A program made the translations under genes and the position numbers. 64,000 nt of DNA, taken from positions 8,779,123 to 8,843,122 of the forward strand of contig NZ_JHEG04000001.1 in NCBI RefSeq assembly GCF_000760695.4. Direction: 5' to 3'. Positions within the stretch are counted from its first letter, which is position 1; every line of letters starts with the position of its first letter. Positions 1 through 8,541 of this stretch are shown here, piece after piece. A model generated the notes under the pieces. It saw only the letters and a list, made by a program, of their open reading frames with translations, was not told where the DNA came from and did not search any database. This stretch comes from Tolypothrix bouteillei VB521301 (GTDB lineage Bacteria; Cyanobacteriota; Cyanobacteriia; Cyanobacteriales; Nostocaceae).

Positions 1-546
1 CCCGGTCAAGGACTGTTAATTATGGGAACAAGTGGCTGTGGAAAAAGTTCTTTGTTGCGAGCGATCGCAGGTTTGTGGAATTCTGGTAACGGTAGAATTA
101 CCAGACCAAAACTAGAGGAAATACTATTTTTACCTCAGCGTCCTTATATGCTTTTGGGGACACTTCGCAACCAGTTAGTGTACCCTCAAACTCATGTGAA
201 TCTGACTGACAGTGAACTCCATCAAGTCTTGCAGCAAATTAACCTTTCAGATCTAGCACAAAGATTTGGTGGTTTTGATGTAGAAAAAGATTGGCATGAT
301 GTACTTTCTTTAGGGGAACAGCAGCGTGTTGCCTTTGCCCGAATTCTAATTGCCAAACCCAAGTACGTGATTCTAGACGAAGCGACAAGTGCTTTAGATG
401 TCAAGAATGAAGAGAATTTATATCGGCATTTATTAGAGACAAAAACAACATTTATCAGTGTTGGTCATCGTCCCAGTTTGTTGAAATATCACCAGACGAT
501 CTTAGAAATATTAGATAGCAAACAATGGAAAGTTCAACAAGTGTAA
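1..546 (+). CDS. SbmA/BacA-like ABC transporter, C-terminal ATPase part (5' cut by window)
   Basis: The reading frame is open from base 1, so the first ATG (base 22) is internal and the gene begins outside the window. The visible part is a nucleotide-binding domain: Walker A GTSGCGKSS, the signature-like LSLGEQQRVAFAR, Walker B YVILDEATSALD and the H-loop SVGHR. It is very close to the end of the complete transporter at 1672-3405, so the two are tandem paralogues. In that family an N-terminal ABC_membrane_2 domain precedes the ATPase on one chain; substrates (peptides, cobalamin-like compounds) differ and cannot be read from this fragment. Confidence 0.88.
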   Translation, partial: PGQGLLIMGTSGCGKSSLLRAIAGLWNSGNGRITRPKLEEILFLPQRPYMLLGTLRNQLVYPQTHVNLTDSELHQVLQQINLSDLAQRFGGFDVEKDWHDVLSLGEQQRVAFARILIAKPKYVILDEATSALDVKNEENLYRHLLETKTTFISVGHRPSLLKYHQTILEILDSKQWKVQQV

Positions 547-649
547 AGTATTCACGACAGCATTGTAATAACAGAGTTAATATAAAATCTTTGTTATTTT
601 GAATTGCATTTGATATGTACAATCATTTTGTTTATTTTGGAGAAACATT

Positions 650-1618
650 ATGATAGAAAAAACAACGCGACGGAATTTCTTACTAAGCAGTGTTGCGGTT
701 GCGAGCGGTATTGTAGGAGCTAATAGCTTGCAAACTGAAACATCCAATGCTGCTATTACACCAGCAACCATGCTAGAACGAGTTCTTGGACGTACAGGAG
801 TTAGTGTCCCAATATTTGGTTTGGGAGGAGCGTCTGCTAAATCACCTCTATCCAAAGAAGGAAAAGAACAGGATGCCATAGCGATTATTGAAAAAGCATT
901 GGAATTGGGTATCCGTTACTTTGATACAGCTGCCAGTTATGGACCAAGTGAAGATTATTTAGGTAAAGTTTTACCCTCGCATCGTTCCAAGATATTTTTA
1001 GCAAGTAAGACTTATGAAAAAGATCGCGATGGAGTGTGGCGAGAATTAGAGCGATCGCTCAAACGTTTGAAGACAGATTATCTTGATTTATGGCAGTTGC
1101 ATAGTGTAGCTTTTCCCAAACAACTAAAAACTATCTTTAGTAAATCGGGAGGAATTCAAGCATTAGAGGAAGCTCAACAGCAGAAACTTGTGCGGTTCGT
1201 TGGTATTACAGGACATCGAGAACCAGATGTTATGCTAGAAGCTTTACGCCGCTATCCTTTTCACACTGCCTTAATACCCGTGAATGCGGTAGAAAAACAC
1301 CATCCGCGTCCGTTTTTTCCCGAGATTTTATTAGAAACTCAGAAACAGAATATAGGTGTCATAGCCATGAAAGTGCCTGCATATGGAAAGTTATTTCAAG
1401 CAGGTGGTTTGACAAGTATGTTGCAAGCTATGAGTTACACCTTGTCCCAATCTGGAGTCCATTGTTGCATCATTTCTGCAGATAATGTCAGACAATTGGA
1501 AGACAATGTTAACGCAGCACGCATTGTCCGGCAACTCACTGACGAGCAACTCACAGCCATTGAGCAACGTACTGCCACAATTTGGCAGGATACTACATTC
1601 TATAGAGCTTGGGGTTAG
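650..1618 (+). CDS. Tat-exported aldo/keto reductase
   Basis: A 322-residue protein. The first 30 residues carry a twin-arginine signal (TTRRNFLLSS followed by a hydrophobic stretch). The rest is an aldo/keto reductase barrel: FDTAASYGPSEDYLG supplies the catalytic Asp and Tyr, LASKTYEKD the Lys and LWQLHS the His, so the D-Y-K-H tetrad is complete. It should reduce carbonyls with NAD(P)H, probably outside the cytoplasmic membrane if the Tat signal works. Start: ATG with GGAG eight bases upstream. It lies between two near-identical ABC transporters on the same strand, which suggests a duplicated block; the substrate is unknown. Confidence 0.88.
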   Translation: MIEKTTRRNFLLSSVAVASGIVGANSLQTETSNAAITPATMLERVLGRTGVSVPIFGLGGASAKSPLSKEGKEQDAIAIIEKALELGIRYFDTAASYGPSEDYLGKVLPSHRSKIFLASKTYEKDRDGVWRELERSLKRLKTDYLDLWQLHSVAFPKQLKTIFSKSGGIQALEEAQQQKLVRFVGITGHREPDVMLEALRRYPFHTALIPVNAVEKHHPRPFFPEILLETQKQNIGVIAMKVPAYGKLFQAGGLTSMLQAMSYTLSQSGVHCCIISADNVRQLEDNVNAARIVRQLTDEQLTAIEQRTATIWQDTTFYRAWG

Positions 1619-1671
1619 TAAAAAATTAGCGTGGGATGAATTAAGCTCTGAATTTGCGTCTGTTTTGATTT

Positions 1672-3405
1672 ATGGAAAAAAACTCTGTTGCCTTTGGTTT
1701 GGAAAAATATCTCAAAAATAATCTACAATACTTCAAGCAATTTTGGGCGATCTCCAAACTCTTCTGGTGTAGTAATAAAAAGTGGCTGGCGATTTCTTTA
1801 GCCTTTATGCTTTTAGTGCTATTGCAAGCGACCACTCAGTTGAGTGTTATGTCCAACATACAACAGGGTAATTTTCTTTCTGCACTTGCAGCAAAAGATC
1901 CTCAGAGATTCTGGACAAGTATTGGATTATTTCTAGGGTTACAAATTACATCAGTTTTGTTGTGGTCTGGCTACACTTATATCCGATTTAAACTTATTTT
2001 GTATTGGAGGTATTGGTTAACCAATCATTTTATCAGTCAATATTTAAGCAATCGGGCTTTTTATGAAATCAGCCAATTGCACAAAGATATTGATAACCCC
2101 GATCAGCGTATAACTGAAGATATTCAAGGTTTCACAGAAGTGACTTTTTCCATCTTTTTGGATGTTTTTAATACTGTCATACAAGTCATTGCTTTCAGTG
2201 GAATTCTTTGGGCTATCTCACCAAATCTCATGATTTTTCTGTTAATTTATTCTGGAACTGCTACTTTGATTGCAACTGGATTCTTTGGCAGAAAATTAGT
2301 TAACATTAATTTTAATCAACAGAAAAAAGAGGGCAATTTTCGTTTTGGTTTAATTCGTCTGCGAGAAAATGCTGAATCTATTGCCTTTTATAGAGGGGAA
2401 TCACAGGAAACAAATGTTCTCAGATCGCTCTTCGAGCAAGTCTATAAAAATTTGGATTATTGGATACGCTGGCAGCATTTATATTTTGGTTCTTTTATTA
2501 GATTTTATGAAGTAATTCCTGTTATTCTACCAGCTATATTTATTGCTCCAAGAGTTCTTTCAGGTGAACTAGAAATTGGTAAAATTGCAGAAGCTCAAGG
2601 AGCATTTTTAGCTTTGTTTAGAGCTATGTATTTAATTGTGAGAAGATTTGAAAATTTAACTAGTTTGGGCGCAGGAATTGAACGTTTATCTGAATTTTAT
2701 AATATCCTTCAACAACCAAGAACAGATATTAAAAGAGAGACGGTTAGCTATCCAATAATTAAGACTATAGAAAACAACTCTATAGCTATCCAAGGTTTGA
2801 CCTTGTATACGCCAAACTATCAGAGAACCTTGTGCCAGTCTATTTCAATAGAACTGCAAGCAGGACAAGGACTGTTAGTTCAGGGTACAAGTGGGTGTGG
2901 AAAAAGTTCTTTACTGCGAGCGATCGCAGGTTTATGGAACTGCGGTAGTGGTACGATTATTCGACCCAAACTAGAGGAGATACTCTTTTTACCCCAGCGT
3001 CCTTACATGGTTTTGGGGACTCTTCGGCAGCAGTTAGTCTATCCTCAAACTCATGCCAATCCGACTGATAGCGAACTCCATCAAATTTTGCAACAAATTA
3101 ACTTACCATATCTAGCAGAAAGATTCGGTGGTTTCGATACTGAAAAAGACTGGCCTCATGTCCTTTCTTTAGGAGAACAGCAGCGTGTTGCCTTTGCCCG
3201 AATCTTGCTTGCCAAACCGAAATACGTAATTCTGGATGAAGCGACGAGTGCTTTGGATGTCAAGAATGAAGAGAGTTTTTATCAACATTTATTGGAGACA
3301 GGAGCCACATTCATCAGTGTTGGCCATCGTCCCAGTTTGTTGAAATATCACCAGACGATTTTAGAACTATTAGATAGCAAAGAGTGGAAAATCCAACAAA
3401 TATAA
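1672..3405 (+). CDS. SbmA/BacA-like ABC transporter, fused membrane and ATPase domains
   Basis: A 577-residue half transporter of the ABC_membrane_2 (SbmA/BacA, YddA) type. Residues about 35-330 form the membrane domain with several hydrophobic helices, ending in the family-typical TSLGAGIERLSEFYNIL segment. The ATPase domain follows: Walker A GTSGCGKSS, LSLGEQQRVAFAR, Walker B YVILDEATSALD, H-loop SVGHR. It would work as a homodimer in the inner membrane. Relatives move antimicrobial peptides or cobalamin; no substrate can be assigned. The C-terminal 174 residues nearly duplicate the partial gene at the left window edge. A relic of a third family member lies at 25106-25294. Confidence 0.88.
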   Translation: MEKNSVAFGLEKYLKNNLQYFKQFWAISKLFWCSNKKWLAISLAFMLLVLLQATTQLSVMSNIQQGNFLSALAAKDPQRFWTSIGLFLGLQITSVLLWSGYTYIRFKLILYWRYWLTNHFISQYLSNRAFYEISQLHKDIDNPDQRITEDIQGFTEVTFSIFLDVFNTVIQVIAFSGILWAISPNLMIFLLIYSGTATLIATGFFGRKLVNINFNQQKKEGNFRFGLIRLRENAESIAFYRGESQETNVLRSLFEQVYKNLDYWIRWQHLYFGSFIRFYEVIPVILPAIFIAPRVLSGELEIGKIAEAQGAFLALFRAMYLIVRRFENLTSLGAGIERLSEFYNILQQPRTDIKRETVSYPIIKTIENNSIAIQGLTLYTPNYQRTLCQSISIELQAGQGLLVQGTSGCGKSSLLRAIAGLWNCGSGTIIRPKLEEILFLPQRPYMVLGTLRQQLVYPQTHANPTDSELHQILQQINLPYLAERFGGFDTEKDWPHVLSLGEQQRVAFARILLAKPKYVILDEATSALDVKNEESFYQHLLETGATFISVGHRPSLLKYHQTILELLDSKEWKIQQI

Positions 3406-3531
3406 AGCATCGATCGCCACAGCAACGACACGTGGAAGCGGTATTGTTGAGATTGTAGTGTTTGTAGAAGGCACCAAAGGAACCAAGAAATTTTTCCGTC
3501 TTCTATATGTACTAGTAAATCTGAGGTGATA

Positions 3532-4134
3532 ATGAAGGCACTCAAGGTACTGACTGCGACCTTAATCAGTATTGGATCTGTGCTAGTGAGTTTACCTGCT
3601 AAAGCAGAAACAGCACCCCAAACTGTAATCGATGGAGTTTATGCCGGAATTCAACATATTCACGGTTATAAAGCAACACCAAAATTGGTCTGGGGCGTTG
3701 CACGAGGACGGCGCGGTGGTTGCGGGGTTATTTTAGGTAGCCAGTACTGCAAACGCAATCACACTGTTTACATTACTGCTCAAGATATTAGAATGGCTTA
3801 TCAGCACGGGGACGCTGCTCTAGCTTACATTATTGGTCACGAGTATGCCCATGCTATGCAGACAGCTTATGGTTTTCAACCAAGAGTGACGCCCATCTCA
3901 GAACTACAAGCAGATTGTTTGGCAGGTGTTTACTTGGGATTAATTCCTAATATTGTTTTTGATAAAAAAGATATTTTGGAAATTGCAACTCTCGCTCATC
4001 GAATTGGAGATTATCAATGGGGTCACAGACACCATCATGGAACGCCAGAACAACGTGTGAGGGCTGTTGTTCTGGGAATGAAAGGTGCTGTTAATGGAAG
4101 AGGTACTCGTACTTGCCAAATTCGCAGAATCTAA
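3532..4134 (+). CDS. secreted putative neutral zinc metallopeptidase
   Basis: About 200 residues. A signal peptide of about 25 residues ends at LPAKAET. The catalytic zinc motif is IIGHEYAHAMQ (HExxH), followed by ELQADCLAG with a likely third ligand, as in the putative neutral zinc metallopeptidase family (YpfJ-like). I chose ATG 3532 over an in-frame GTG at 3526 because the Shine-Dalgarno GAGG (3523-3526) is correctly spaced only from the ATG. The C-terminal histidine run (WGHRHHHGTPEQR) matches the family's HG-x-P-E-x-R ending. Likely periplasmic; substrate unknown. Confidence 0.82.
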   Translation: MKALKVLTATLISIGSVLVSLPAKAETAPQTVIDGVYAGIQHIHGYKATPKLVWGVARGRRGGCGVILGSQYCKRNHTVYITAQDIRMAYQHGDAALAYIIGHEYAHAMQTAYGFQPRVTPISELQADCLAGVYLGLIPNIVFDKKDILEIATLAHRIGDYQWGHRHHHGTPEQRVRAVVLGMKGAVNGRGTRTCQIRRI

Positions 4135-4197
4135 GTCCATGTAAATTGCTCTAACGAGCTAGATGCATACACCAGACAGAACCTTCCGCTAAAGGCA

Positions 4198-4218
4198 TTC
4201 CCAGGCTCAGCCTGGGAA
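4198..4218. repeat. intergenic palindrome of the CCCAGGC-GCCTGGG family
   Basis: TTCCCAGGCT and AGCCTGGGAA are perfect 10-bp arms around a single base. It lies in the gap between the metallopeptidase and the convergent AMIN/lactamase gene. Related copies are at 53841-53890 and, more diverged, at 61785-61832 and 62709-62725. Confidence 0.75.
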
Positions 4219-4274
4219 CAAAGCGATCGCCCACATCACAAGAGATATTGGAACTTTTTGTGATTCAGAAGCCC

Positions 4275-5561
4275 TTAAGGTTGACGAGTCAGCTTTGGTT
4301 GATTGATATAGCCATAGACAAGTTTGGAAATTTGACTGATAAATTCTCGTGCTCTTGTATCACCAAAAGGTCTTTTAACAAAAATCCCTGCCAAATAACG
4401 TTTGCCTGTAGGTAGCTCGACAATACCTGCATCCCCAAGAATAATTCCAAGGGTTCCTGTTTTATGAGCGATCGTCGCACCTTTACCCAGCCCGGATGGC
4501 AACAACCTTCTGTTCTCCACCCGACGCATGATACCCAAAGCTTTGGAACGGCTTGTGTTAGTGAGCAGTTTATCGTTATCAATCATCACCGACAGCCTAG
4601 CTAAATCTTTAGGGCTGGTTGTATTCGTTCCTTTAAAATCACCTAATAAATTGCGAATAACAGTATTTTGCAGTCCCCAACTCCGAAACCGCTGATTTAA
4701 TTTAGCCTTACCACCCAAACGGTCAATGATCATGTTGGTGGCAGTATTGTCACTAATAGTAATCATCTTAGTAGCAGTCTCCAAAACACTGAGTTTGGTT
4801 CCCACTGGTTTAAATTGCAAGACTCCGGAACCTGCAGCTTCAGCTTTCAAATCGCGCCGCAAGACTAGAGTGTCATTGAGTTTAACTTTACCAGCGTCTA
4901 TATCTTGAAATAGAGCAATCAGAATAGGATATTTGATGGTACTAGCAGCCGGAAATACCTTTTCCCCATAGATATCTAAATAATTACCTGTCTCTAAATC
5001 CAGGAAAAACATCCCTGGTGAAAGAAAGCTGTAACGAGACATCAACTTTTTGACCTGAGGATAAATCTGTGACATTTCCTTGTTGAGTGGAACAGTCCCC
5101 GCAAAGGTAAATTCGTTGCTGATTTCAATAGGAATTTTTTCTTCACTGGATGTCGTATTTTCAGGTGTGGTGCGATCGATGGATGAAAATCTGACTATCC
5201 AGTGAGAGGAAGAATCTCCTTTAACCAGTGAGTTTTCTGGAGAAACGGTATAACCGGGTGCTAATTCAATCACCATTCTGGTTGTTTTAGGGTCTGGCTG
5301 TCCGATACGAATCTCCCGAACGGCGGACCCAAAACTTTTACGAACTGTATTATCATCTAAGTTAGTGGTTCCAGGTAGATCGATAACCAGTCTTGTTGGG
5401 TTATTGAGTAGAAAAGCTTGAGGTCTGATTCCAGAATCTGTGGTTAGGTCAAGCTGATTTTTAGCCGGGTCAAAGCGCCAAGACTGCAAACGTGCTGCGA
5501 AGGCTGGAGACGATAGCAGCATTATGCTAATGGCACTGAGTAATAGAACACGTAATCTCAT
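4275..5561 (-). CDS. AMIN domain plus class A beta-lactamase-fold serine hydrolase
   Basis: A 428-residue exported protein: signal peptide (1-22), an AMIN domain at about 25-125 (peptidoglycan or cell-envelope binding in other proteins) and a beta-lactamase2-type domain at about 160-415. Motifs: STIKYP supplies the S-x-x-K nucleophile, TISDNTATN the SDN loop and HKTGTLG the KTG box. The omega-loop region after SDN is short and reads VIRNLLGDFKGTNTTSP, with no E-x-x-L-N. The deacylating Glu of true class A beta-lactamases therefore appears absent, and the protein may be a carboxypeptidase- or binding-type enzyme. Likely site: the periplasm. Confidence 0.85.
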   Translation of the reverse strand: MRLRVLLLSAISIMLLSSPAFAARLQSWRFDPAKNQLDLTTDSGIRPQAFLLNNPTRLVIDLPGTTNLDDNTVRKSFGSAVREIRIGQPDPKTTRMVIELAPGYTVSPENSLVKGDSSSHWIVRFSSIDRTTPENTTSSEEKIPIEISNEFTFAGTVPLNKEMSQIYPQVKKLMSRYSFLSPGMFFLDLETGNYLDIYGEKVFPAASTIKYPILIALFQDIDAGKVKLNDTLVLRRDLKAEAAGSGVLQFKPVGTKLSVLETATKMITISDNTATNMIIDRLGGKAKLNQRFRSWGLQNTVIRNLLGDFKGTNTTSPKDLARLSVMIDNDKLLTNTSRSKALGIMRRVENRRLLPSGLGKGATIAHKTGTLGIILGDAGIVELPTGKRYLAGIFVKRPFGDTRAREFISQISKLVYGYINQPKLTRQP

Positions 5562-5776
5562 CTGCGTAATTTTAGAGCGAGAGTTGAATTGGCTTGCAAA
5601 AATTTTCCAGGTGTTGACAATCTTGTCCGGAAGAAAACCACATCCAAGTGTAGTAACCTATTTTGGTGTACTTTCTACCTAACAAAGTTTTGACTCAGTT
5701 TTAACCTGCTTAGTTCGCAACGACAATCTACAAATCACTCAATTCTTAGCAGATGGCTGGGTTTGCAATGTTACAT

Positions 5777-7159
5777 TCAGATAGCACGTGAAAATCTCTG
5801 TTCTTGCTTCTTCACGTGTGTATCAAAGAGAACAACTATATTTCTCACCAATAACCGACCAATCTCCGTAACGCTAATATGGTTTTTCGATAATCTAACG
5901 AGTCCATCCTCTTCCAAGCGCTTTAACTCTTCTAACTCAGGTGCAAAATATTCATCAAAGTTGAGGTGGTACTTGTGTTCAATATCTTGCTTGTAAAGTT
6001 GAAAATGACACATTATACTCATGATAATTTCCCGTCTGAGGATATCATCTTGAGTCAGTCTAATGCCTCTACTCGTTGGTAAAAGCCCTCTATCTATTGC
6101 TTGGTAGTAATCTTTCAGTTGCTTGTAGTTTTGAGTGTAAGTATCTTCAAGCATACTGATAGATGTTGCACCAAGACCAAACAGTTCTGCTTGTGCTAGA
6201 GTTGTGTAGCCTTGGAAGTTACGCTTTAAGGTACGATCGCGTTGGGAAACAGCCAATTCATCATTAGGTTTGGCAAAGTGATCCATACCAATAAACAAGT
6301 ACTGATGATTTGTCAGTTCCTCAACAGTCATTTTGAGGATTTCTAACTTTTCCTCTGCTTTTGGAAGTGCATCAAGTGAAATATTTTGCTGCACTGGCTT
6401 GAGCCACGGAACATAAGCAAAGTTAAAAACAGCAATCCTATCGGGGTTGAGTGCGATGGTTTTTCTCAGCGTTTCTTGAAAAGTTTCAACAGTTTGATGG
6501 GGTAGACCGTAAATGAGATCTACATTCACGCTTTCAAACTTTGCTTCTTGAATGGAGTTCATGACATCAAACAGCATCTCTTCCGGTTGAATGCGGTTAA
6601 CTGCTGCTTGAACTTGAGTATTAAAGTCTTGAATTCCAAAGCTAATTCGATTAAACCCAATTTCTCGCAAAGAGAAAATGTAGTTTTTATCGATATAGCG
6701 AGGATTAATTTCTATTGAAACCTCTGCTGTTGGGCTAACATCAAAGTTTTGAGTGATATTTTTCCACAGATGTTCTACTTGTTCCAAACTCAAGTAGTTT
6801 GGGGTTCCACCACCCCAATGAATTTGAAACACTCTTCTATCTGCATCAATTAGGCTAGCTGTTTTTTGAATGTCTCGAACCAAATAATCTACATAAGGCT
6901 TGGCAATATTTTTGTTGTTAGAAATCACAACATTACAACCACAAAAATAGCAAGCACTTTGACAAAAGGGAATGTGGAAATATAAAGATAGAGGAGACTT
7001 TCTTTGATTTGAGGCTGCGATCGCGGTTTGAAAATCTCTCTCTGTAAATTCTTCAGTTAACTCAGTAGCGGGTGGGTAACTAGTGTATCTAGGTACGGGA
7101 GTATCATACTTTTTGATGATATCGAAGTCAAACTTGACACCAGGAATTTGAAAAACCAT
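5777..7159 (-). CDS. hemN: oxygen-independent coproporphyrinogen III oxidase
   Basis: A 460-residue radical SAM enzyme. HIPFCQSACYFCGC holds C66, C70 and C73 for the 4Fe-4S cluster plus C75, typical of HemN; HWGGGTP at about 115-120 is the SAM-binding glycine motif. Length and the N-terminal YTSYPP motif match true HemN rather than the shorter HemW. It decarboxylates coproporphyrinogen III without oxygen. Directly upstream on the same strand is heme oxygenase, and acsF diverges from that pair. This gene set is the oxygen-limitation cluster known from Synechocystis (chlAII-ho2-hemN), so low-oxygen induction is inferred. Confidence 0.93.
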   Translation of the reverse strand: MVFQIPGVKFDFDIIKKYDTPVPRYTSYPPATELTEEFTERDFQTAIAASNQRKSPLSLYFHIPFCQSACYFCGCNVVISNNKNIAKPYVDYLVRDIQKTASLIDADRRVFQIHWGGGTPNYLSLEQVEHLWKNITQNFDVSPTAEVSIEINPRYIDKNYIFSLREIGFNRISFGIQDFNTQVQAAVNRIQPEEMLFDVMNSIQEAKFESVNVDLIYGLPHQTVETFQETLRKTIALNPDRIAVFNFAYVPWLKPVQQNISLDALPKAEEKLEILKMTVEELTNHQYLFIGMDHFAKPNDELAVSQRDRTLKRNFQGYTTLAQAELFGLGATSISMLEDTYTQNYKQLKDYYQAIDRGLLPTSRGIRLTQDDILRREIIMSIMCHFQLYKQDIEHKYHLNFDEYFAPELEELKRLEEDGLVRLSKNHISVTEIGRLLVRNIVVLFDTHVKKQEQRFSRAI

Positions 7160-7213
7160 TGGGGTGATTTCAATAGATGTACAAAGGATAAGATTGCTGT
7201 AGTTTGGGAAACA

Positions 7214-7236
7214 TAGGGTGGGGAGTACCCACCCTA
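7214..7236. other. hairpin between heme oxygenase and hemN
   Basis: TAGGGTGGG and CCCACCCTA are perfect 9-bp arms with a 5-base loop. It lies in the 85-bp gap between the two minus-strand genes. There is no T-tract on the minus strand, so it is more likely an mRNA processing or stability element, or a repeat copy, than a full terminator. Confidence 0.6.
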
Positions 7237-7244
7237 CTTAAACG

Positions 7245-7955
7245 CTAATAACTATTAGCCGTACTACCAGAGTTGTTACCATTGATGAGAGTATTAAACA
7301 TTGCTTGACCGATCTTTTTAATAAGACCTTCTTCCAATTCTTGCGCTATCTGCATATTCAATAGAAAAGCATGATTGGCTTCTGCAACAATTTTGTCTGC
7401 TGTTCCTTCATCTACGGGTAACGAATCCAAAGCTTGGCGATACCGATCCTTAAATGCCTTCTTATCCGGAATTTGCTCAAAATTGTAAAAAGAGGTACCT
7501 TCATAACCTGAAAGCTTTAAAACGGATTGAGCAACTTTTTGCAACATCTGACCCCCAGAAAGGTCACCCATGTAGCGAGTATAAGCGTGACCTATTAATA
7601 ATGCGGGTTCATGAGCCGACAATTCTCGAATCCGGGCTATGTAGTTTTGAGTCGCTTTTAGAGGTAAACTTTGTCCTCTCCAGTCATAACCGTAGTAAAA
7701 CTGTAAATCTTGTTCCAGATTAGCTTTACGATTGAGTTCTGGAAAATATACAGGATTAATTAAAGAATGGTCTTTGTGTTCCTCTAATGCTGCTTCTAAT
7801 TCACCATAAATGTAATATAAATTACCTAAAAAATTTGCAAAGCCGTTTCTATCAACAACTCCTTGAAGAAAACATTTCATGAATCCCATATTTTCAATCG
7901 CTGCATGAGATTGTTGGGTTCCACAGCGAAGTTTTTGAGCTAGATTACTACTCAT
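7245..7955 (-). CDS. ho: heme oxygenase (biliverdin-producing)
   Basis: A 236-residue soluble heme oxygenase, normal length for cyanobacteria. The proximal heme ligand is His17 (RCGTQQSHAAIENM) and the distal helix carries the glycine-rich YMGDLSGGQMLQKVAQ. It opens heme to biliverdin, iron and CO with ferredoxin, feeding phycobilin synthesis. Being upstream of hemN and divergent from acsF points to the HO2 type used at low oxygen rather than the housekeeping HO1; this is inference from context, since the two isozymes cannot be separated by eye. Confidence 0.93.
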   Translation of the reverse strand: MSSNLAQKLRCGTQQSHAAIENMGFMKCFLQGVVDRNGFANFLGNLYYIYGELEAALEEHKDHSLINPVYFPELNRKANLEQDLQFYYGYDWRGQSLPLKATQNYIARIRELSAHEPALLIGHAYTRYMGDLSGGQMLQKVAQSVLKLSGYEGTSFYNFEQIPDKKAFKDRYRQALDSLPVDEGTADKIVAEANHAFLLNMQIAQELEEGLIKKIGQAMFNTLINGNNSGSTANSY

Positions 7956-8541
7956 CTTGGTGGCAATTTTGTTAAAAATATACAGTGGGTTGAACAGTTA
8001 TCAGTTAACTGTTCGCTGCTAACTGTTCGCGGGCAGGATTTTTGCAGAATTTTTACACCCGATCGGGCAATTTCTTGACCCTCTATTAATACTGCCTCTT
8101 TCTCACTTGTTAACTCAATAAGCATTTTTTCACTGGAATTAAATGCAGTTTATCGCTAACGTCAAAGGTAGGGGCAACTCGTTATTTTCGGTTATGAGCA
8201 AAACTGTATCAGCAAATACCAATGCCAATCGCAGCATTTTACTTTGTTCACAACTATTTCAAATATATAACTTTCAACAGTTCTGAAACCACTAAACTAT
8301 AAATATTTATTTATAATCGGTGAATGATAACCAACAAAGAGTTAATTTATATACTCTAAGTTAGAAAATTTGGAGCGATGAGAGTAGTTAATGCCCATCA
8401 CATTCATTTTTGAGGTAGCTATGACCCTTACTACTAAATATTTTTAAAAATAACTTTTTTAAAAATATTTAAAAATTGATAGATTTTTATCAAAAATTAT
8501 GGTTAGATAGCTTTAAAAACATTAACCAATTACATATTCTC
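7956..8541. promoter_or_regulatory. divergent control region between heme oxygenase and acsF
   Basis: A 586-bp gap between two divergent genes. Near the heme oxygenase end, GAACAGTTA (7992-8000) and TAACTGTTC (8006-8014) form an inverted repeat, and TAACTGTTCGC recurs at 8006-8016 and 8020-8030. Further right, TATAAAT/ATTTATA is at 8298-8315, and a perfect 15-bp inverted repeat lies at 8436-8470. Regulation by an oxygen-sensing MarR-type activator (ChlR in other cyanobacteria) is plausible, but no ChlR gene is in the window and I do not know its exact site. Confidence 0.5.
8436..8470. promoter_or_regulatory. 15-bp perfect A/T inverted repeat upstream of acsF
   Basis: AAATATTTTTAAAAA (8436-8450), a 5-base centre TAACT, then TTTTTAAAAATATTT (8456-8470). 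It ends 71 bases before the acsF ATG chosen here. It could be an operator or an RNA hairpin in the leader; base composition alone makes short A/T palindromes common, but 15 perfect pairs is notable. Confidence 0.5.

Noticed and set aside
8378..8413. Tiny frame MRVVNAHHIHF before acsF as a regulatory leader peptide
   Set aside because: No convincing ribosome-binding site and no attenuator coupled to it; His-rich by chance is possible.
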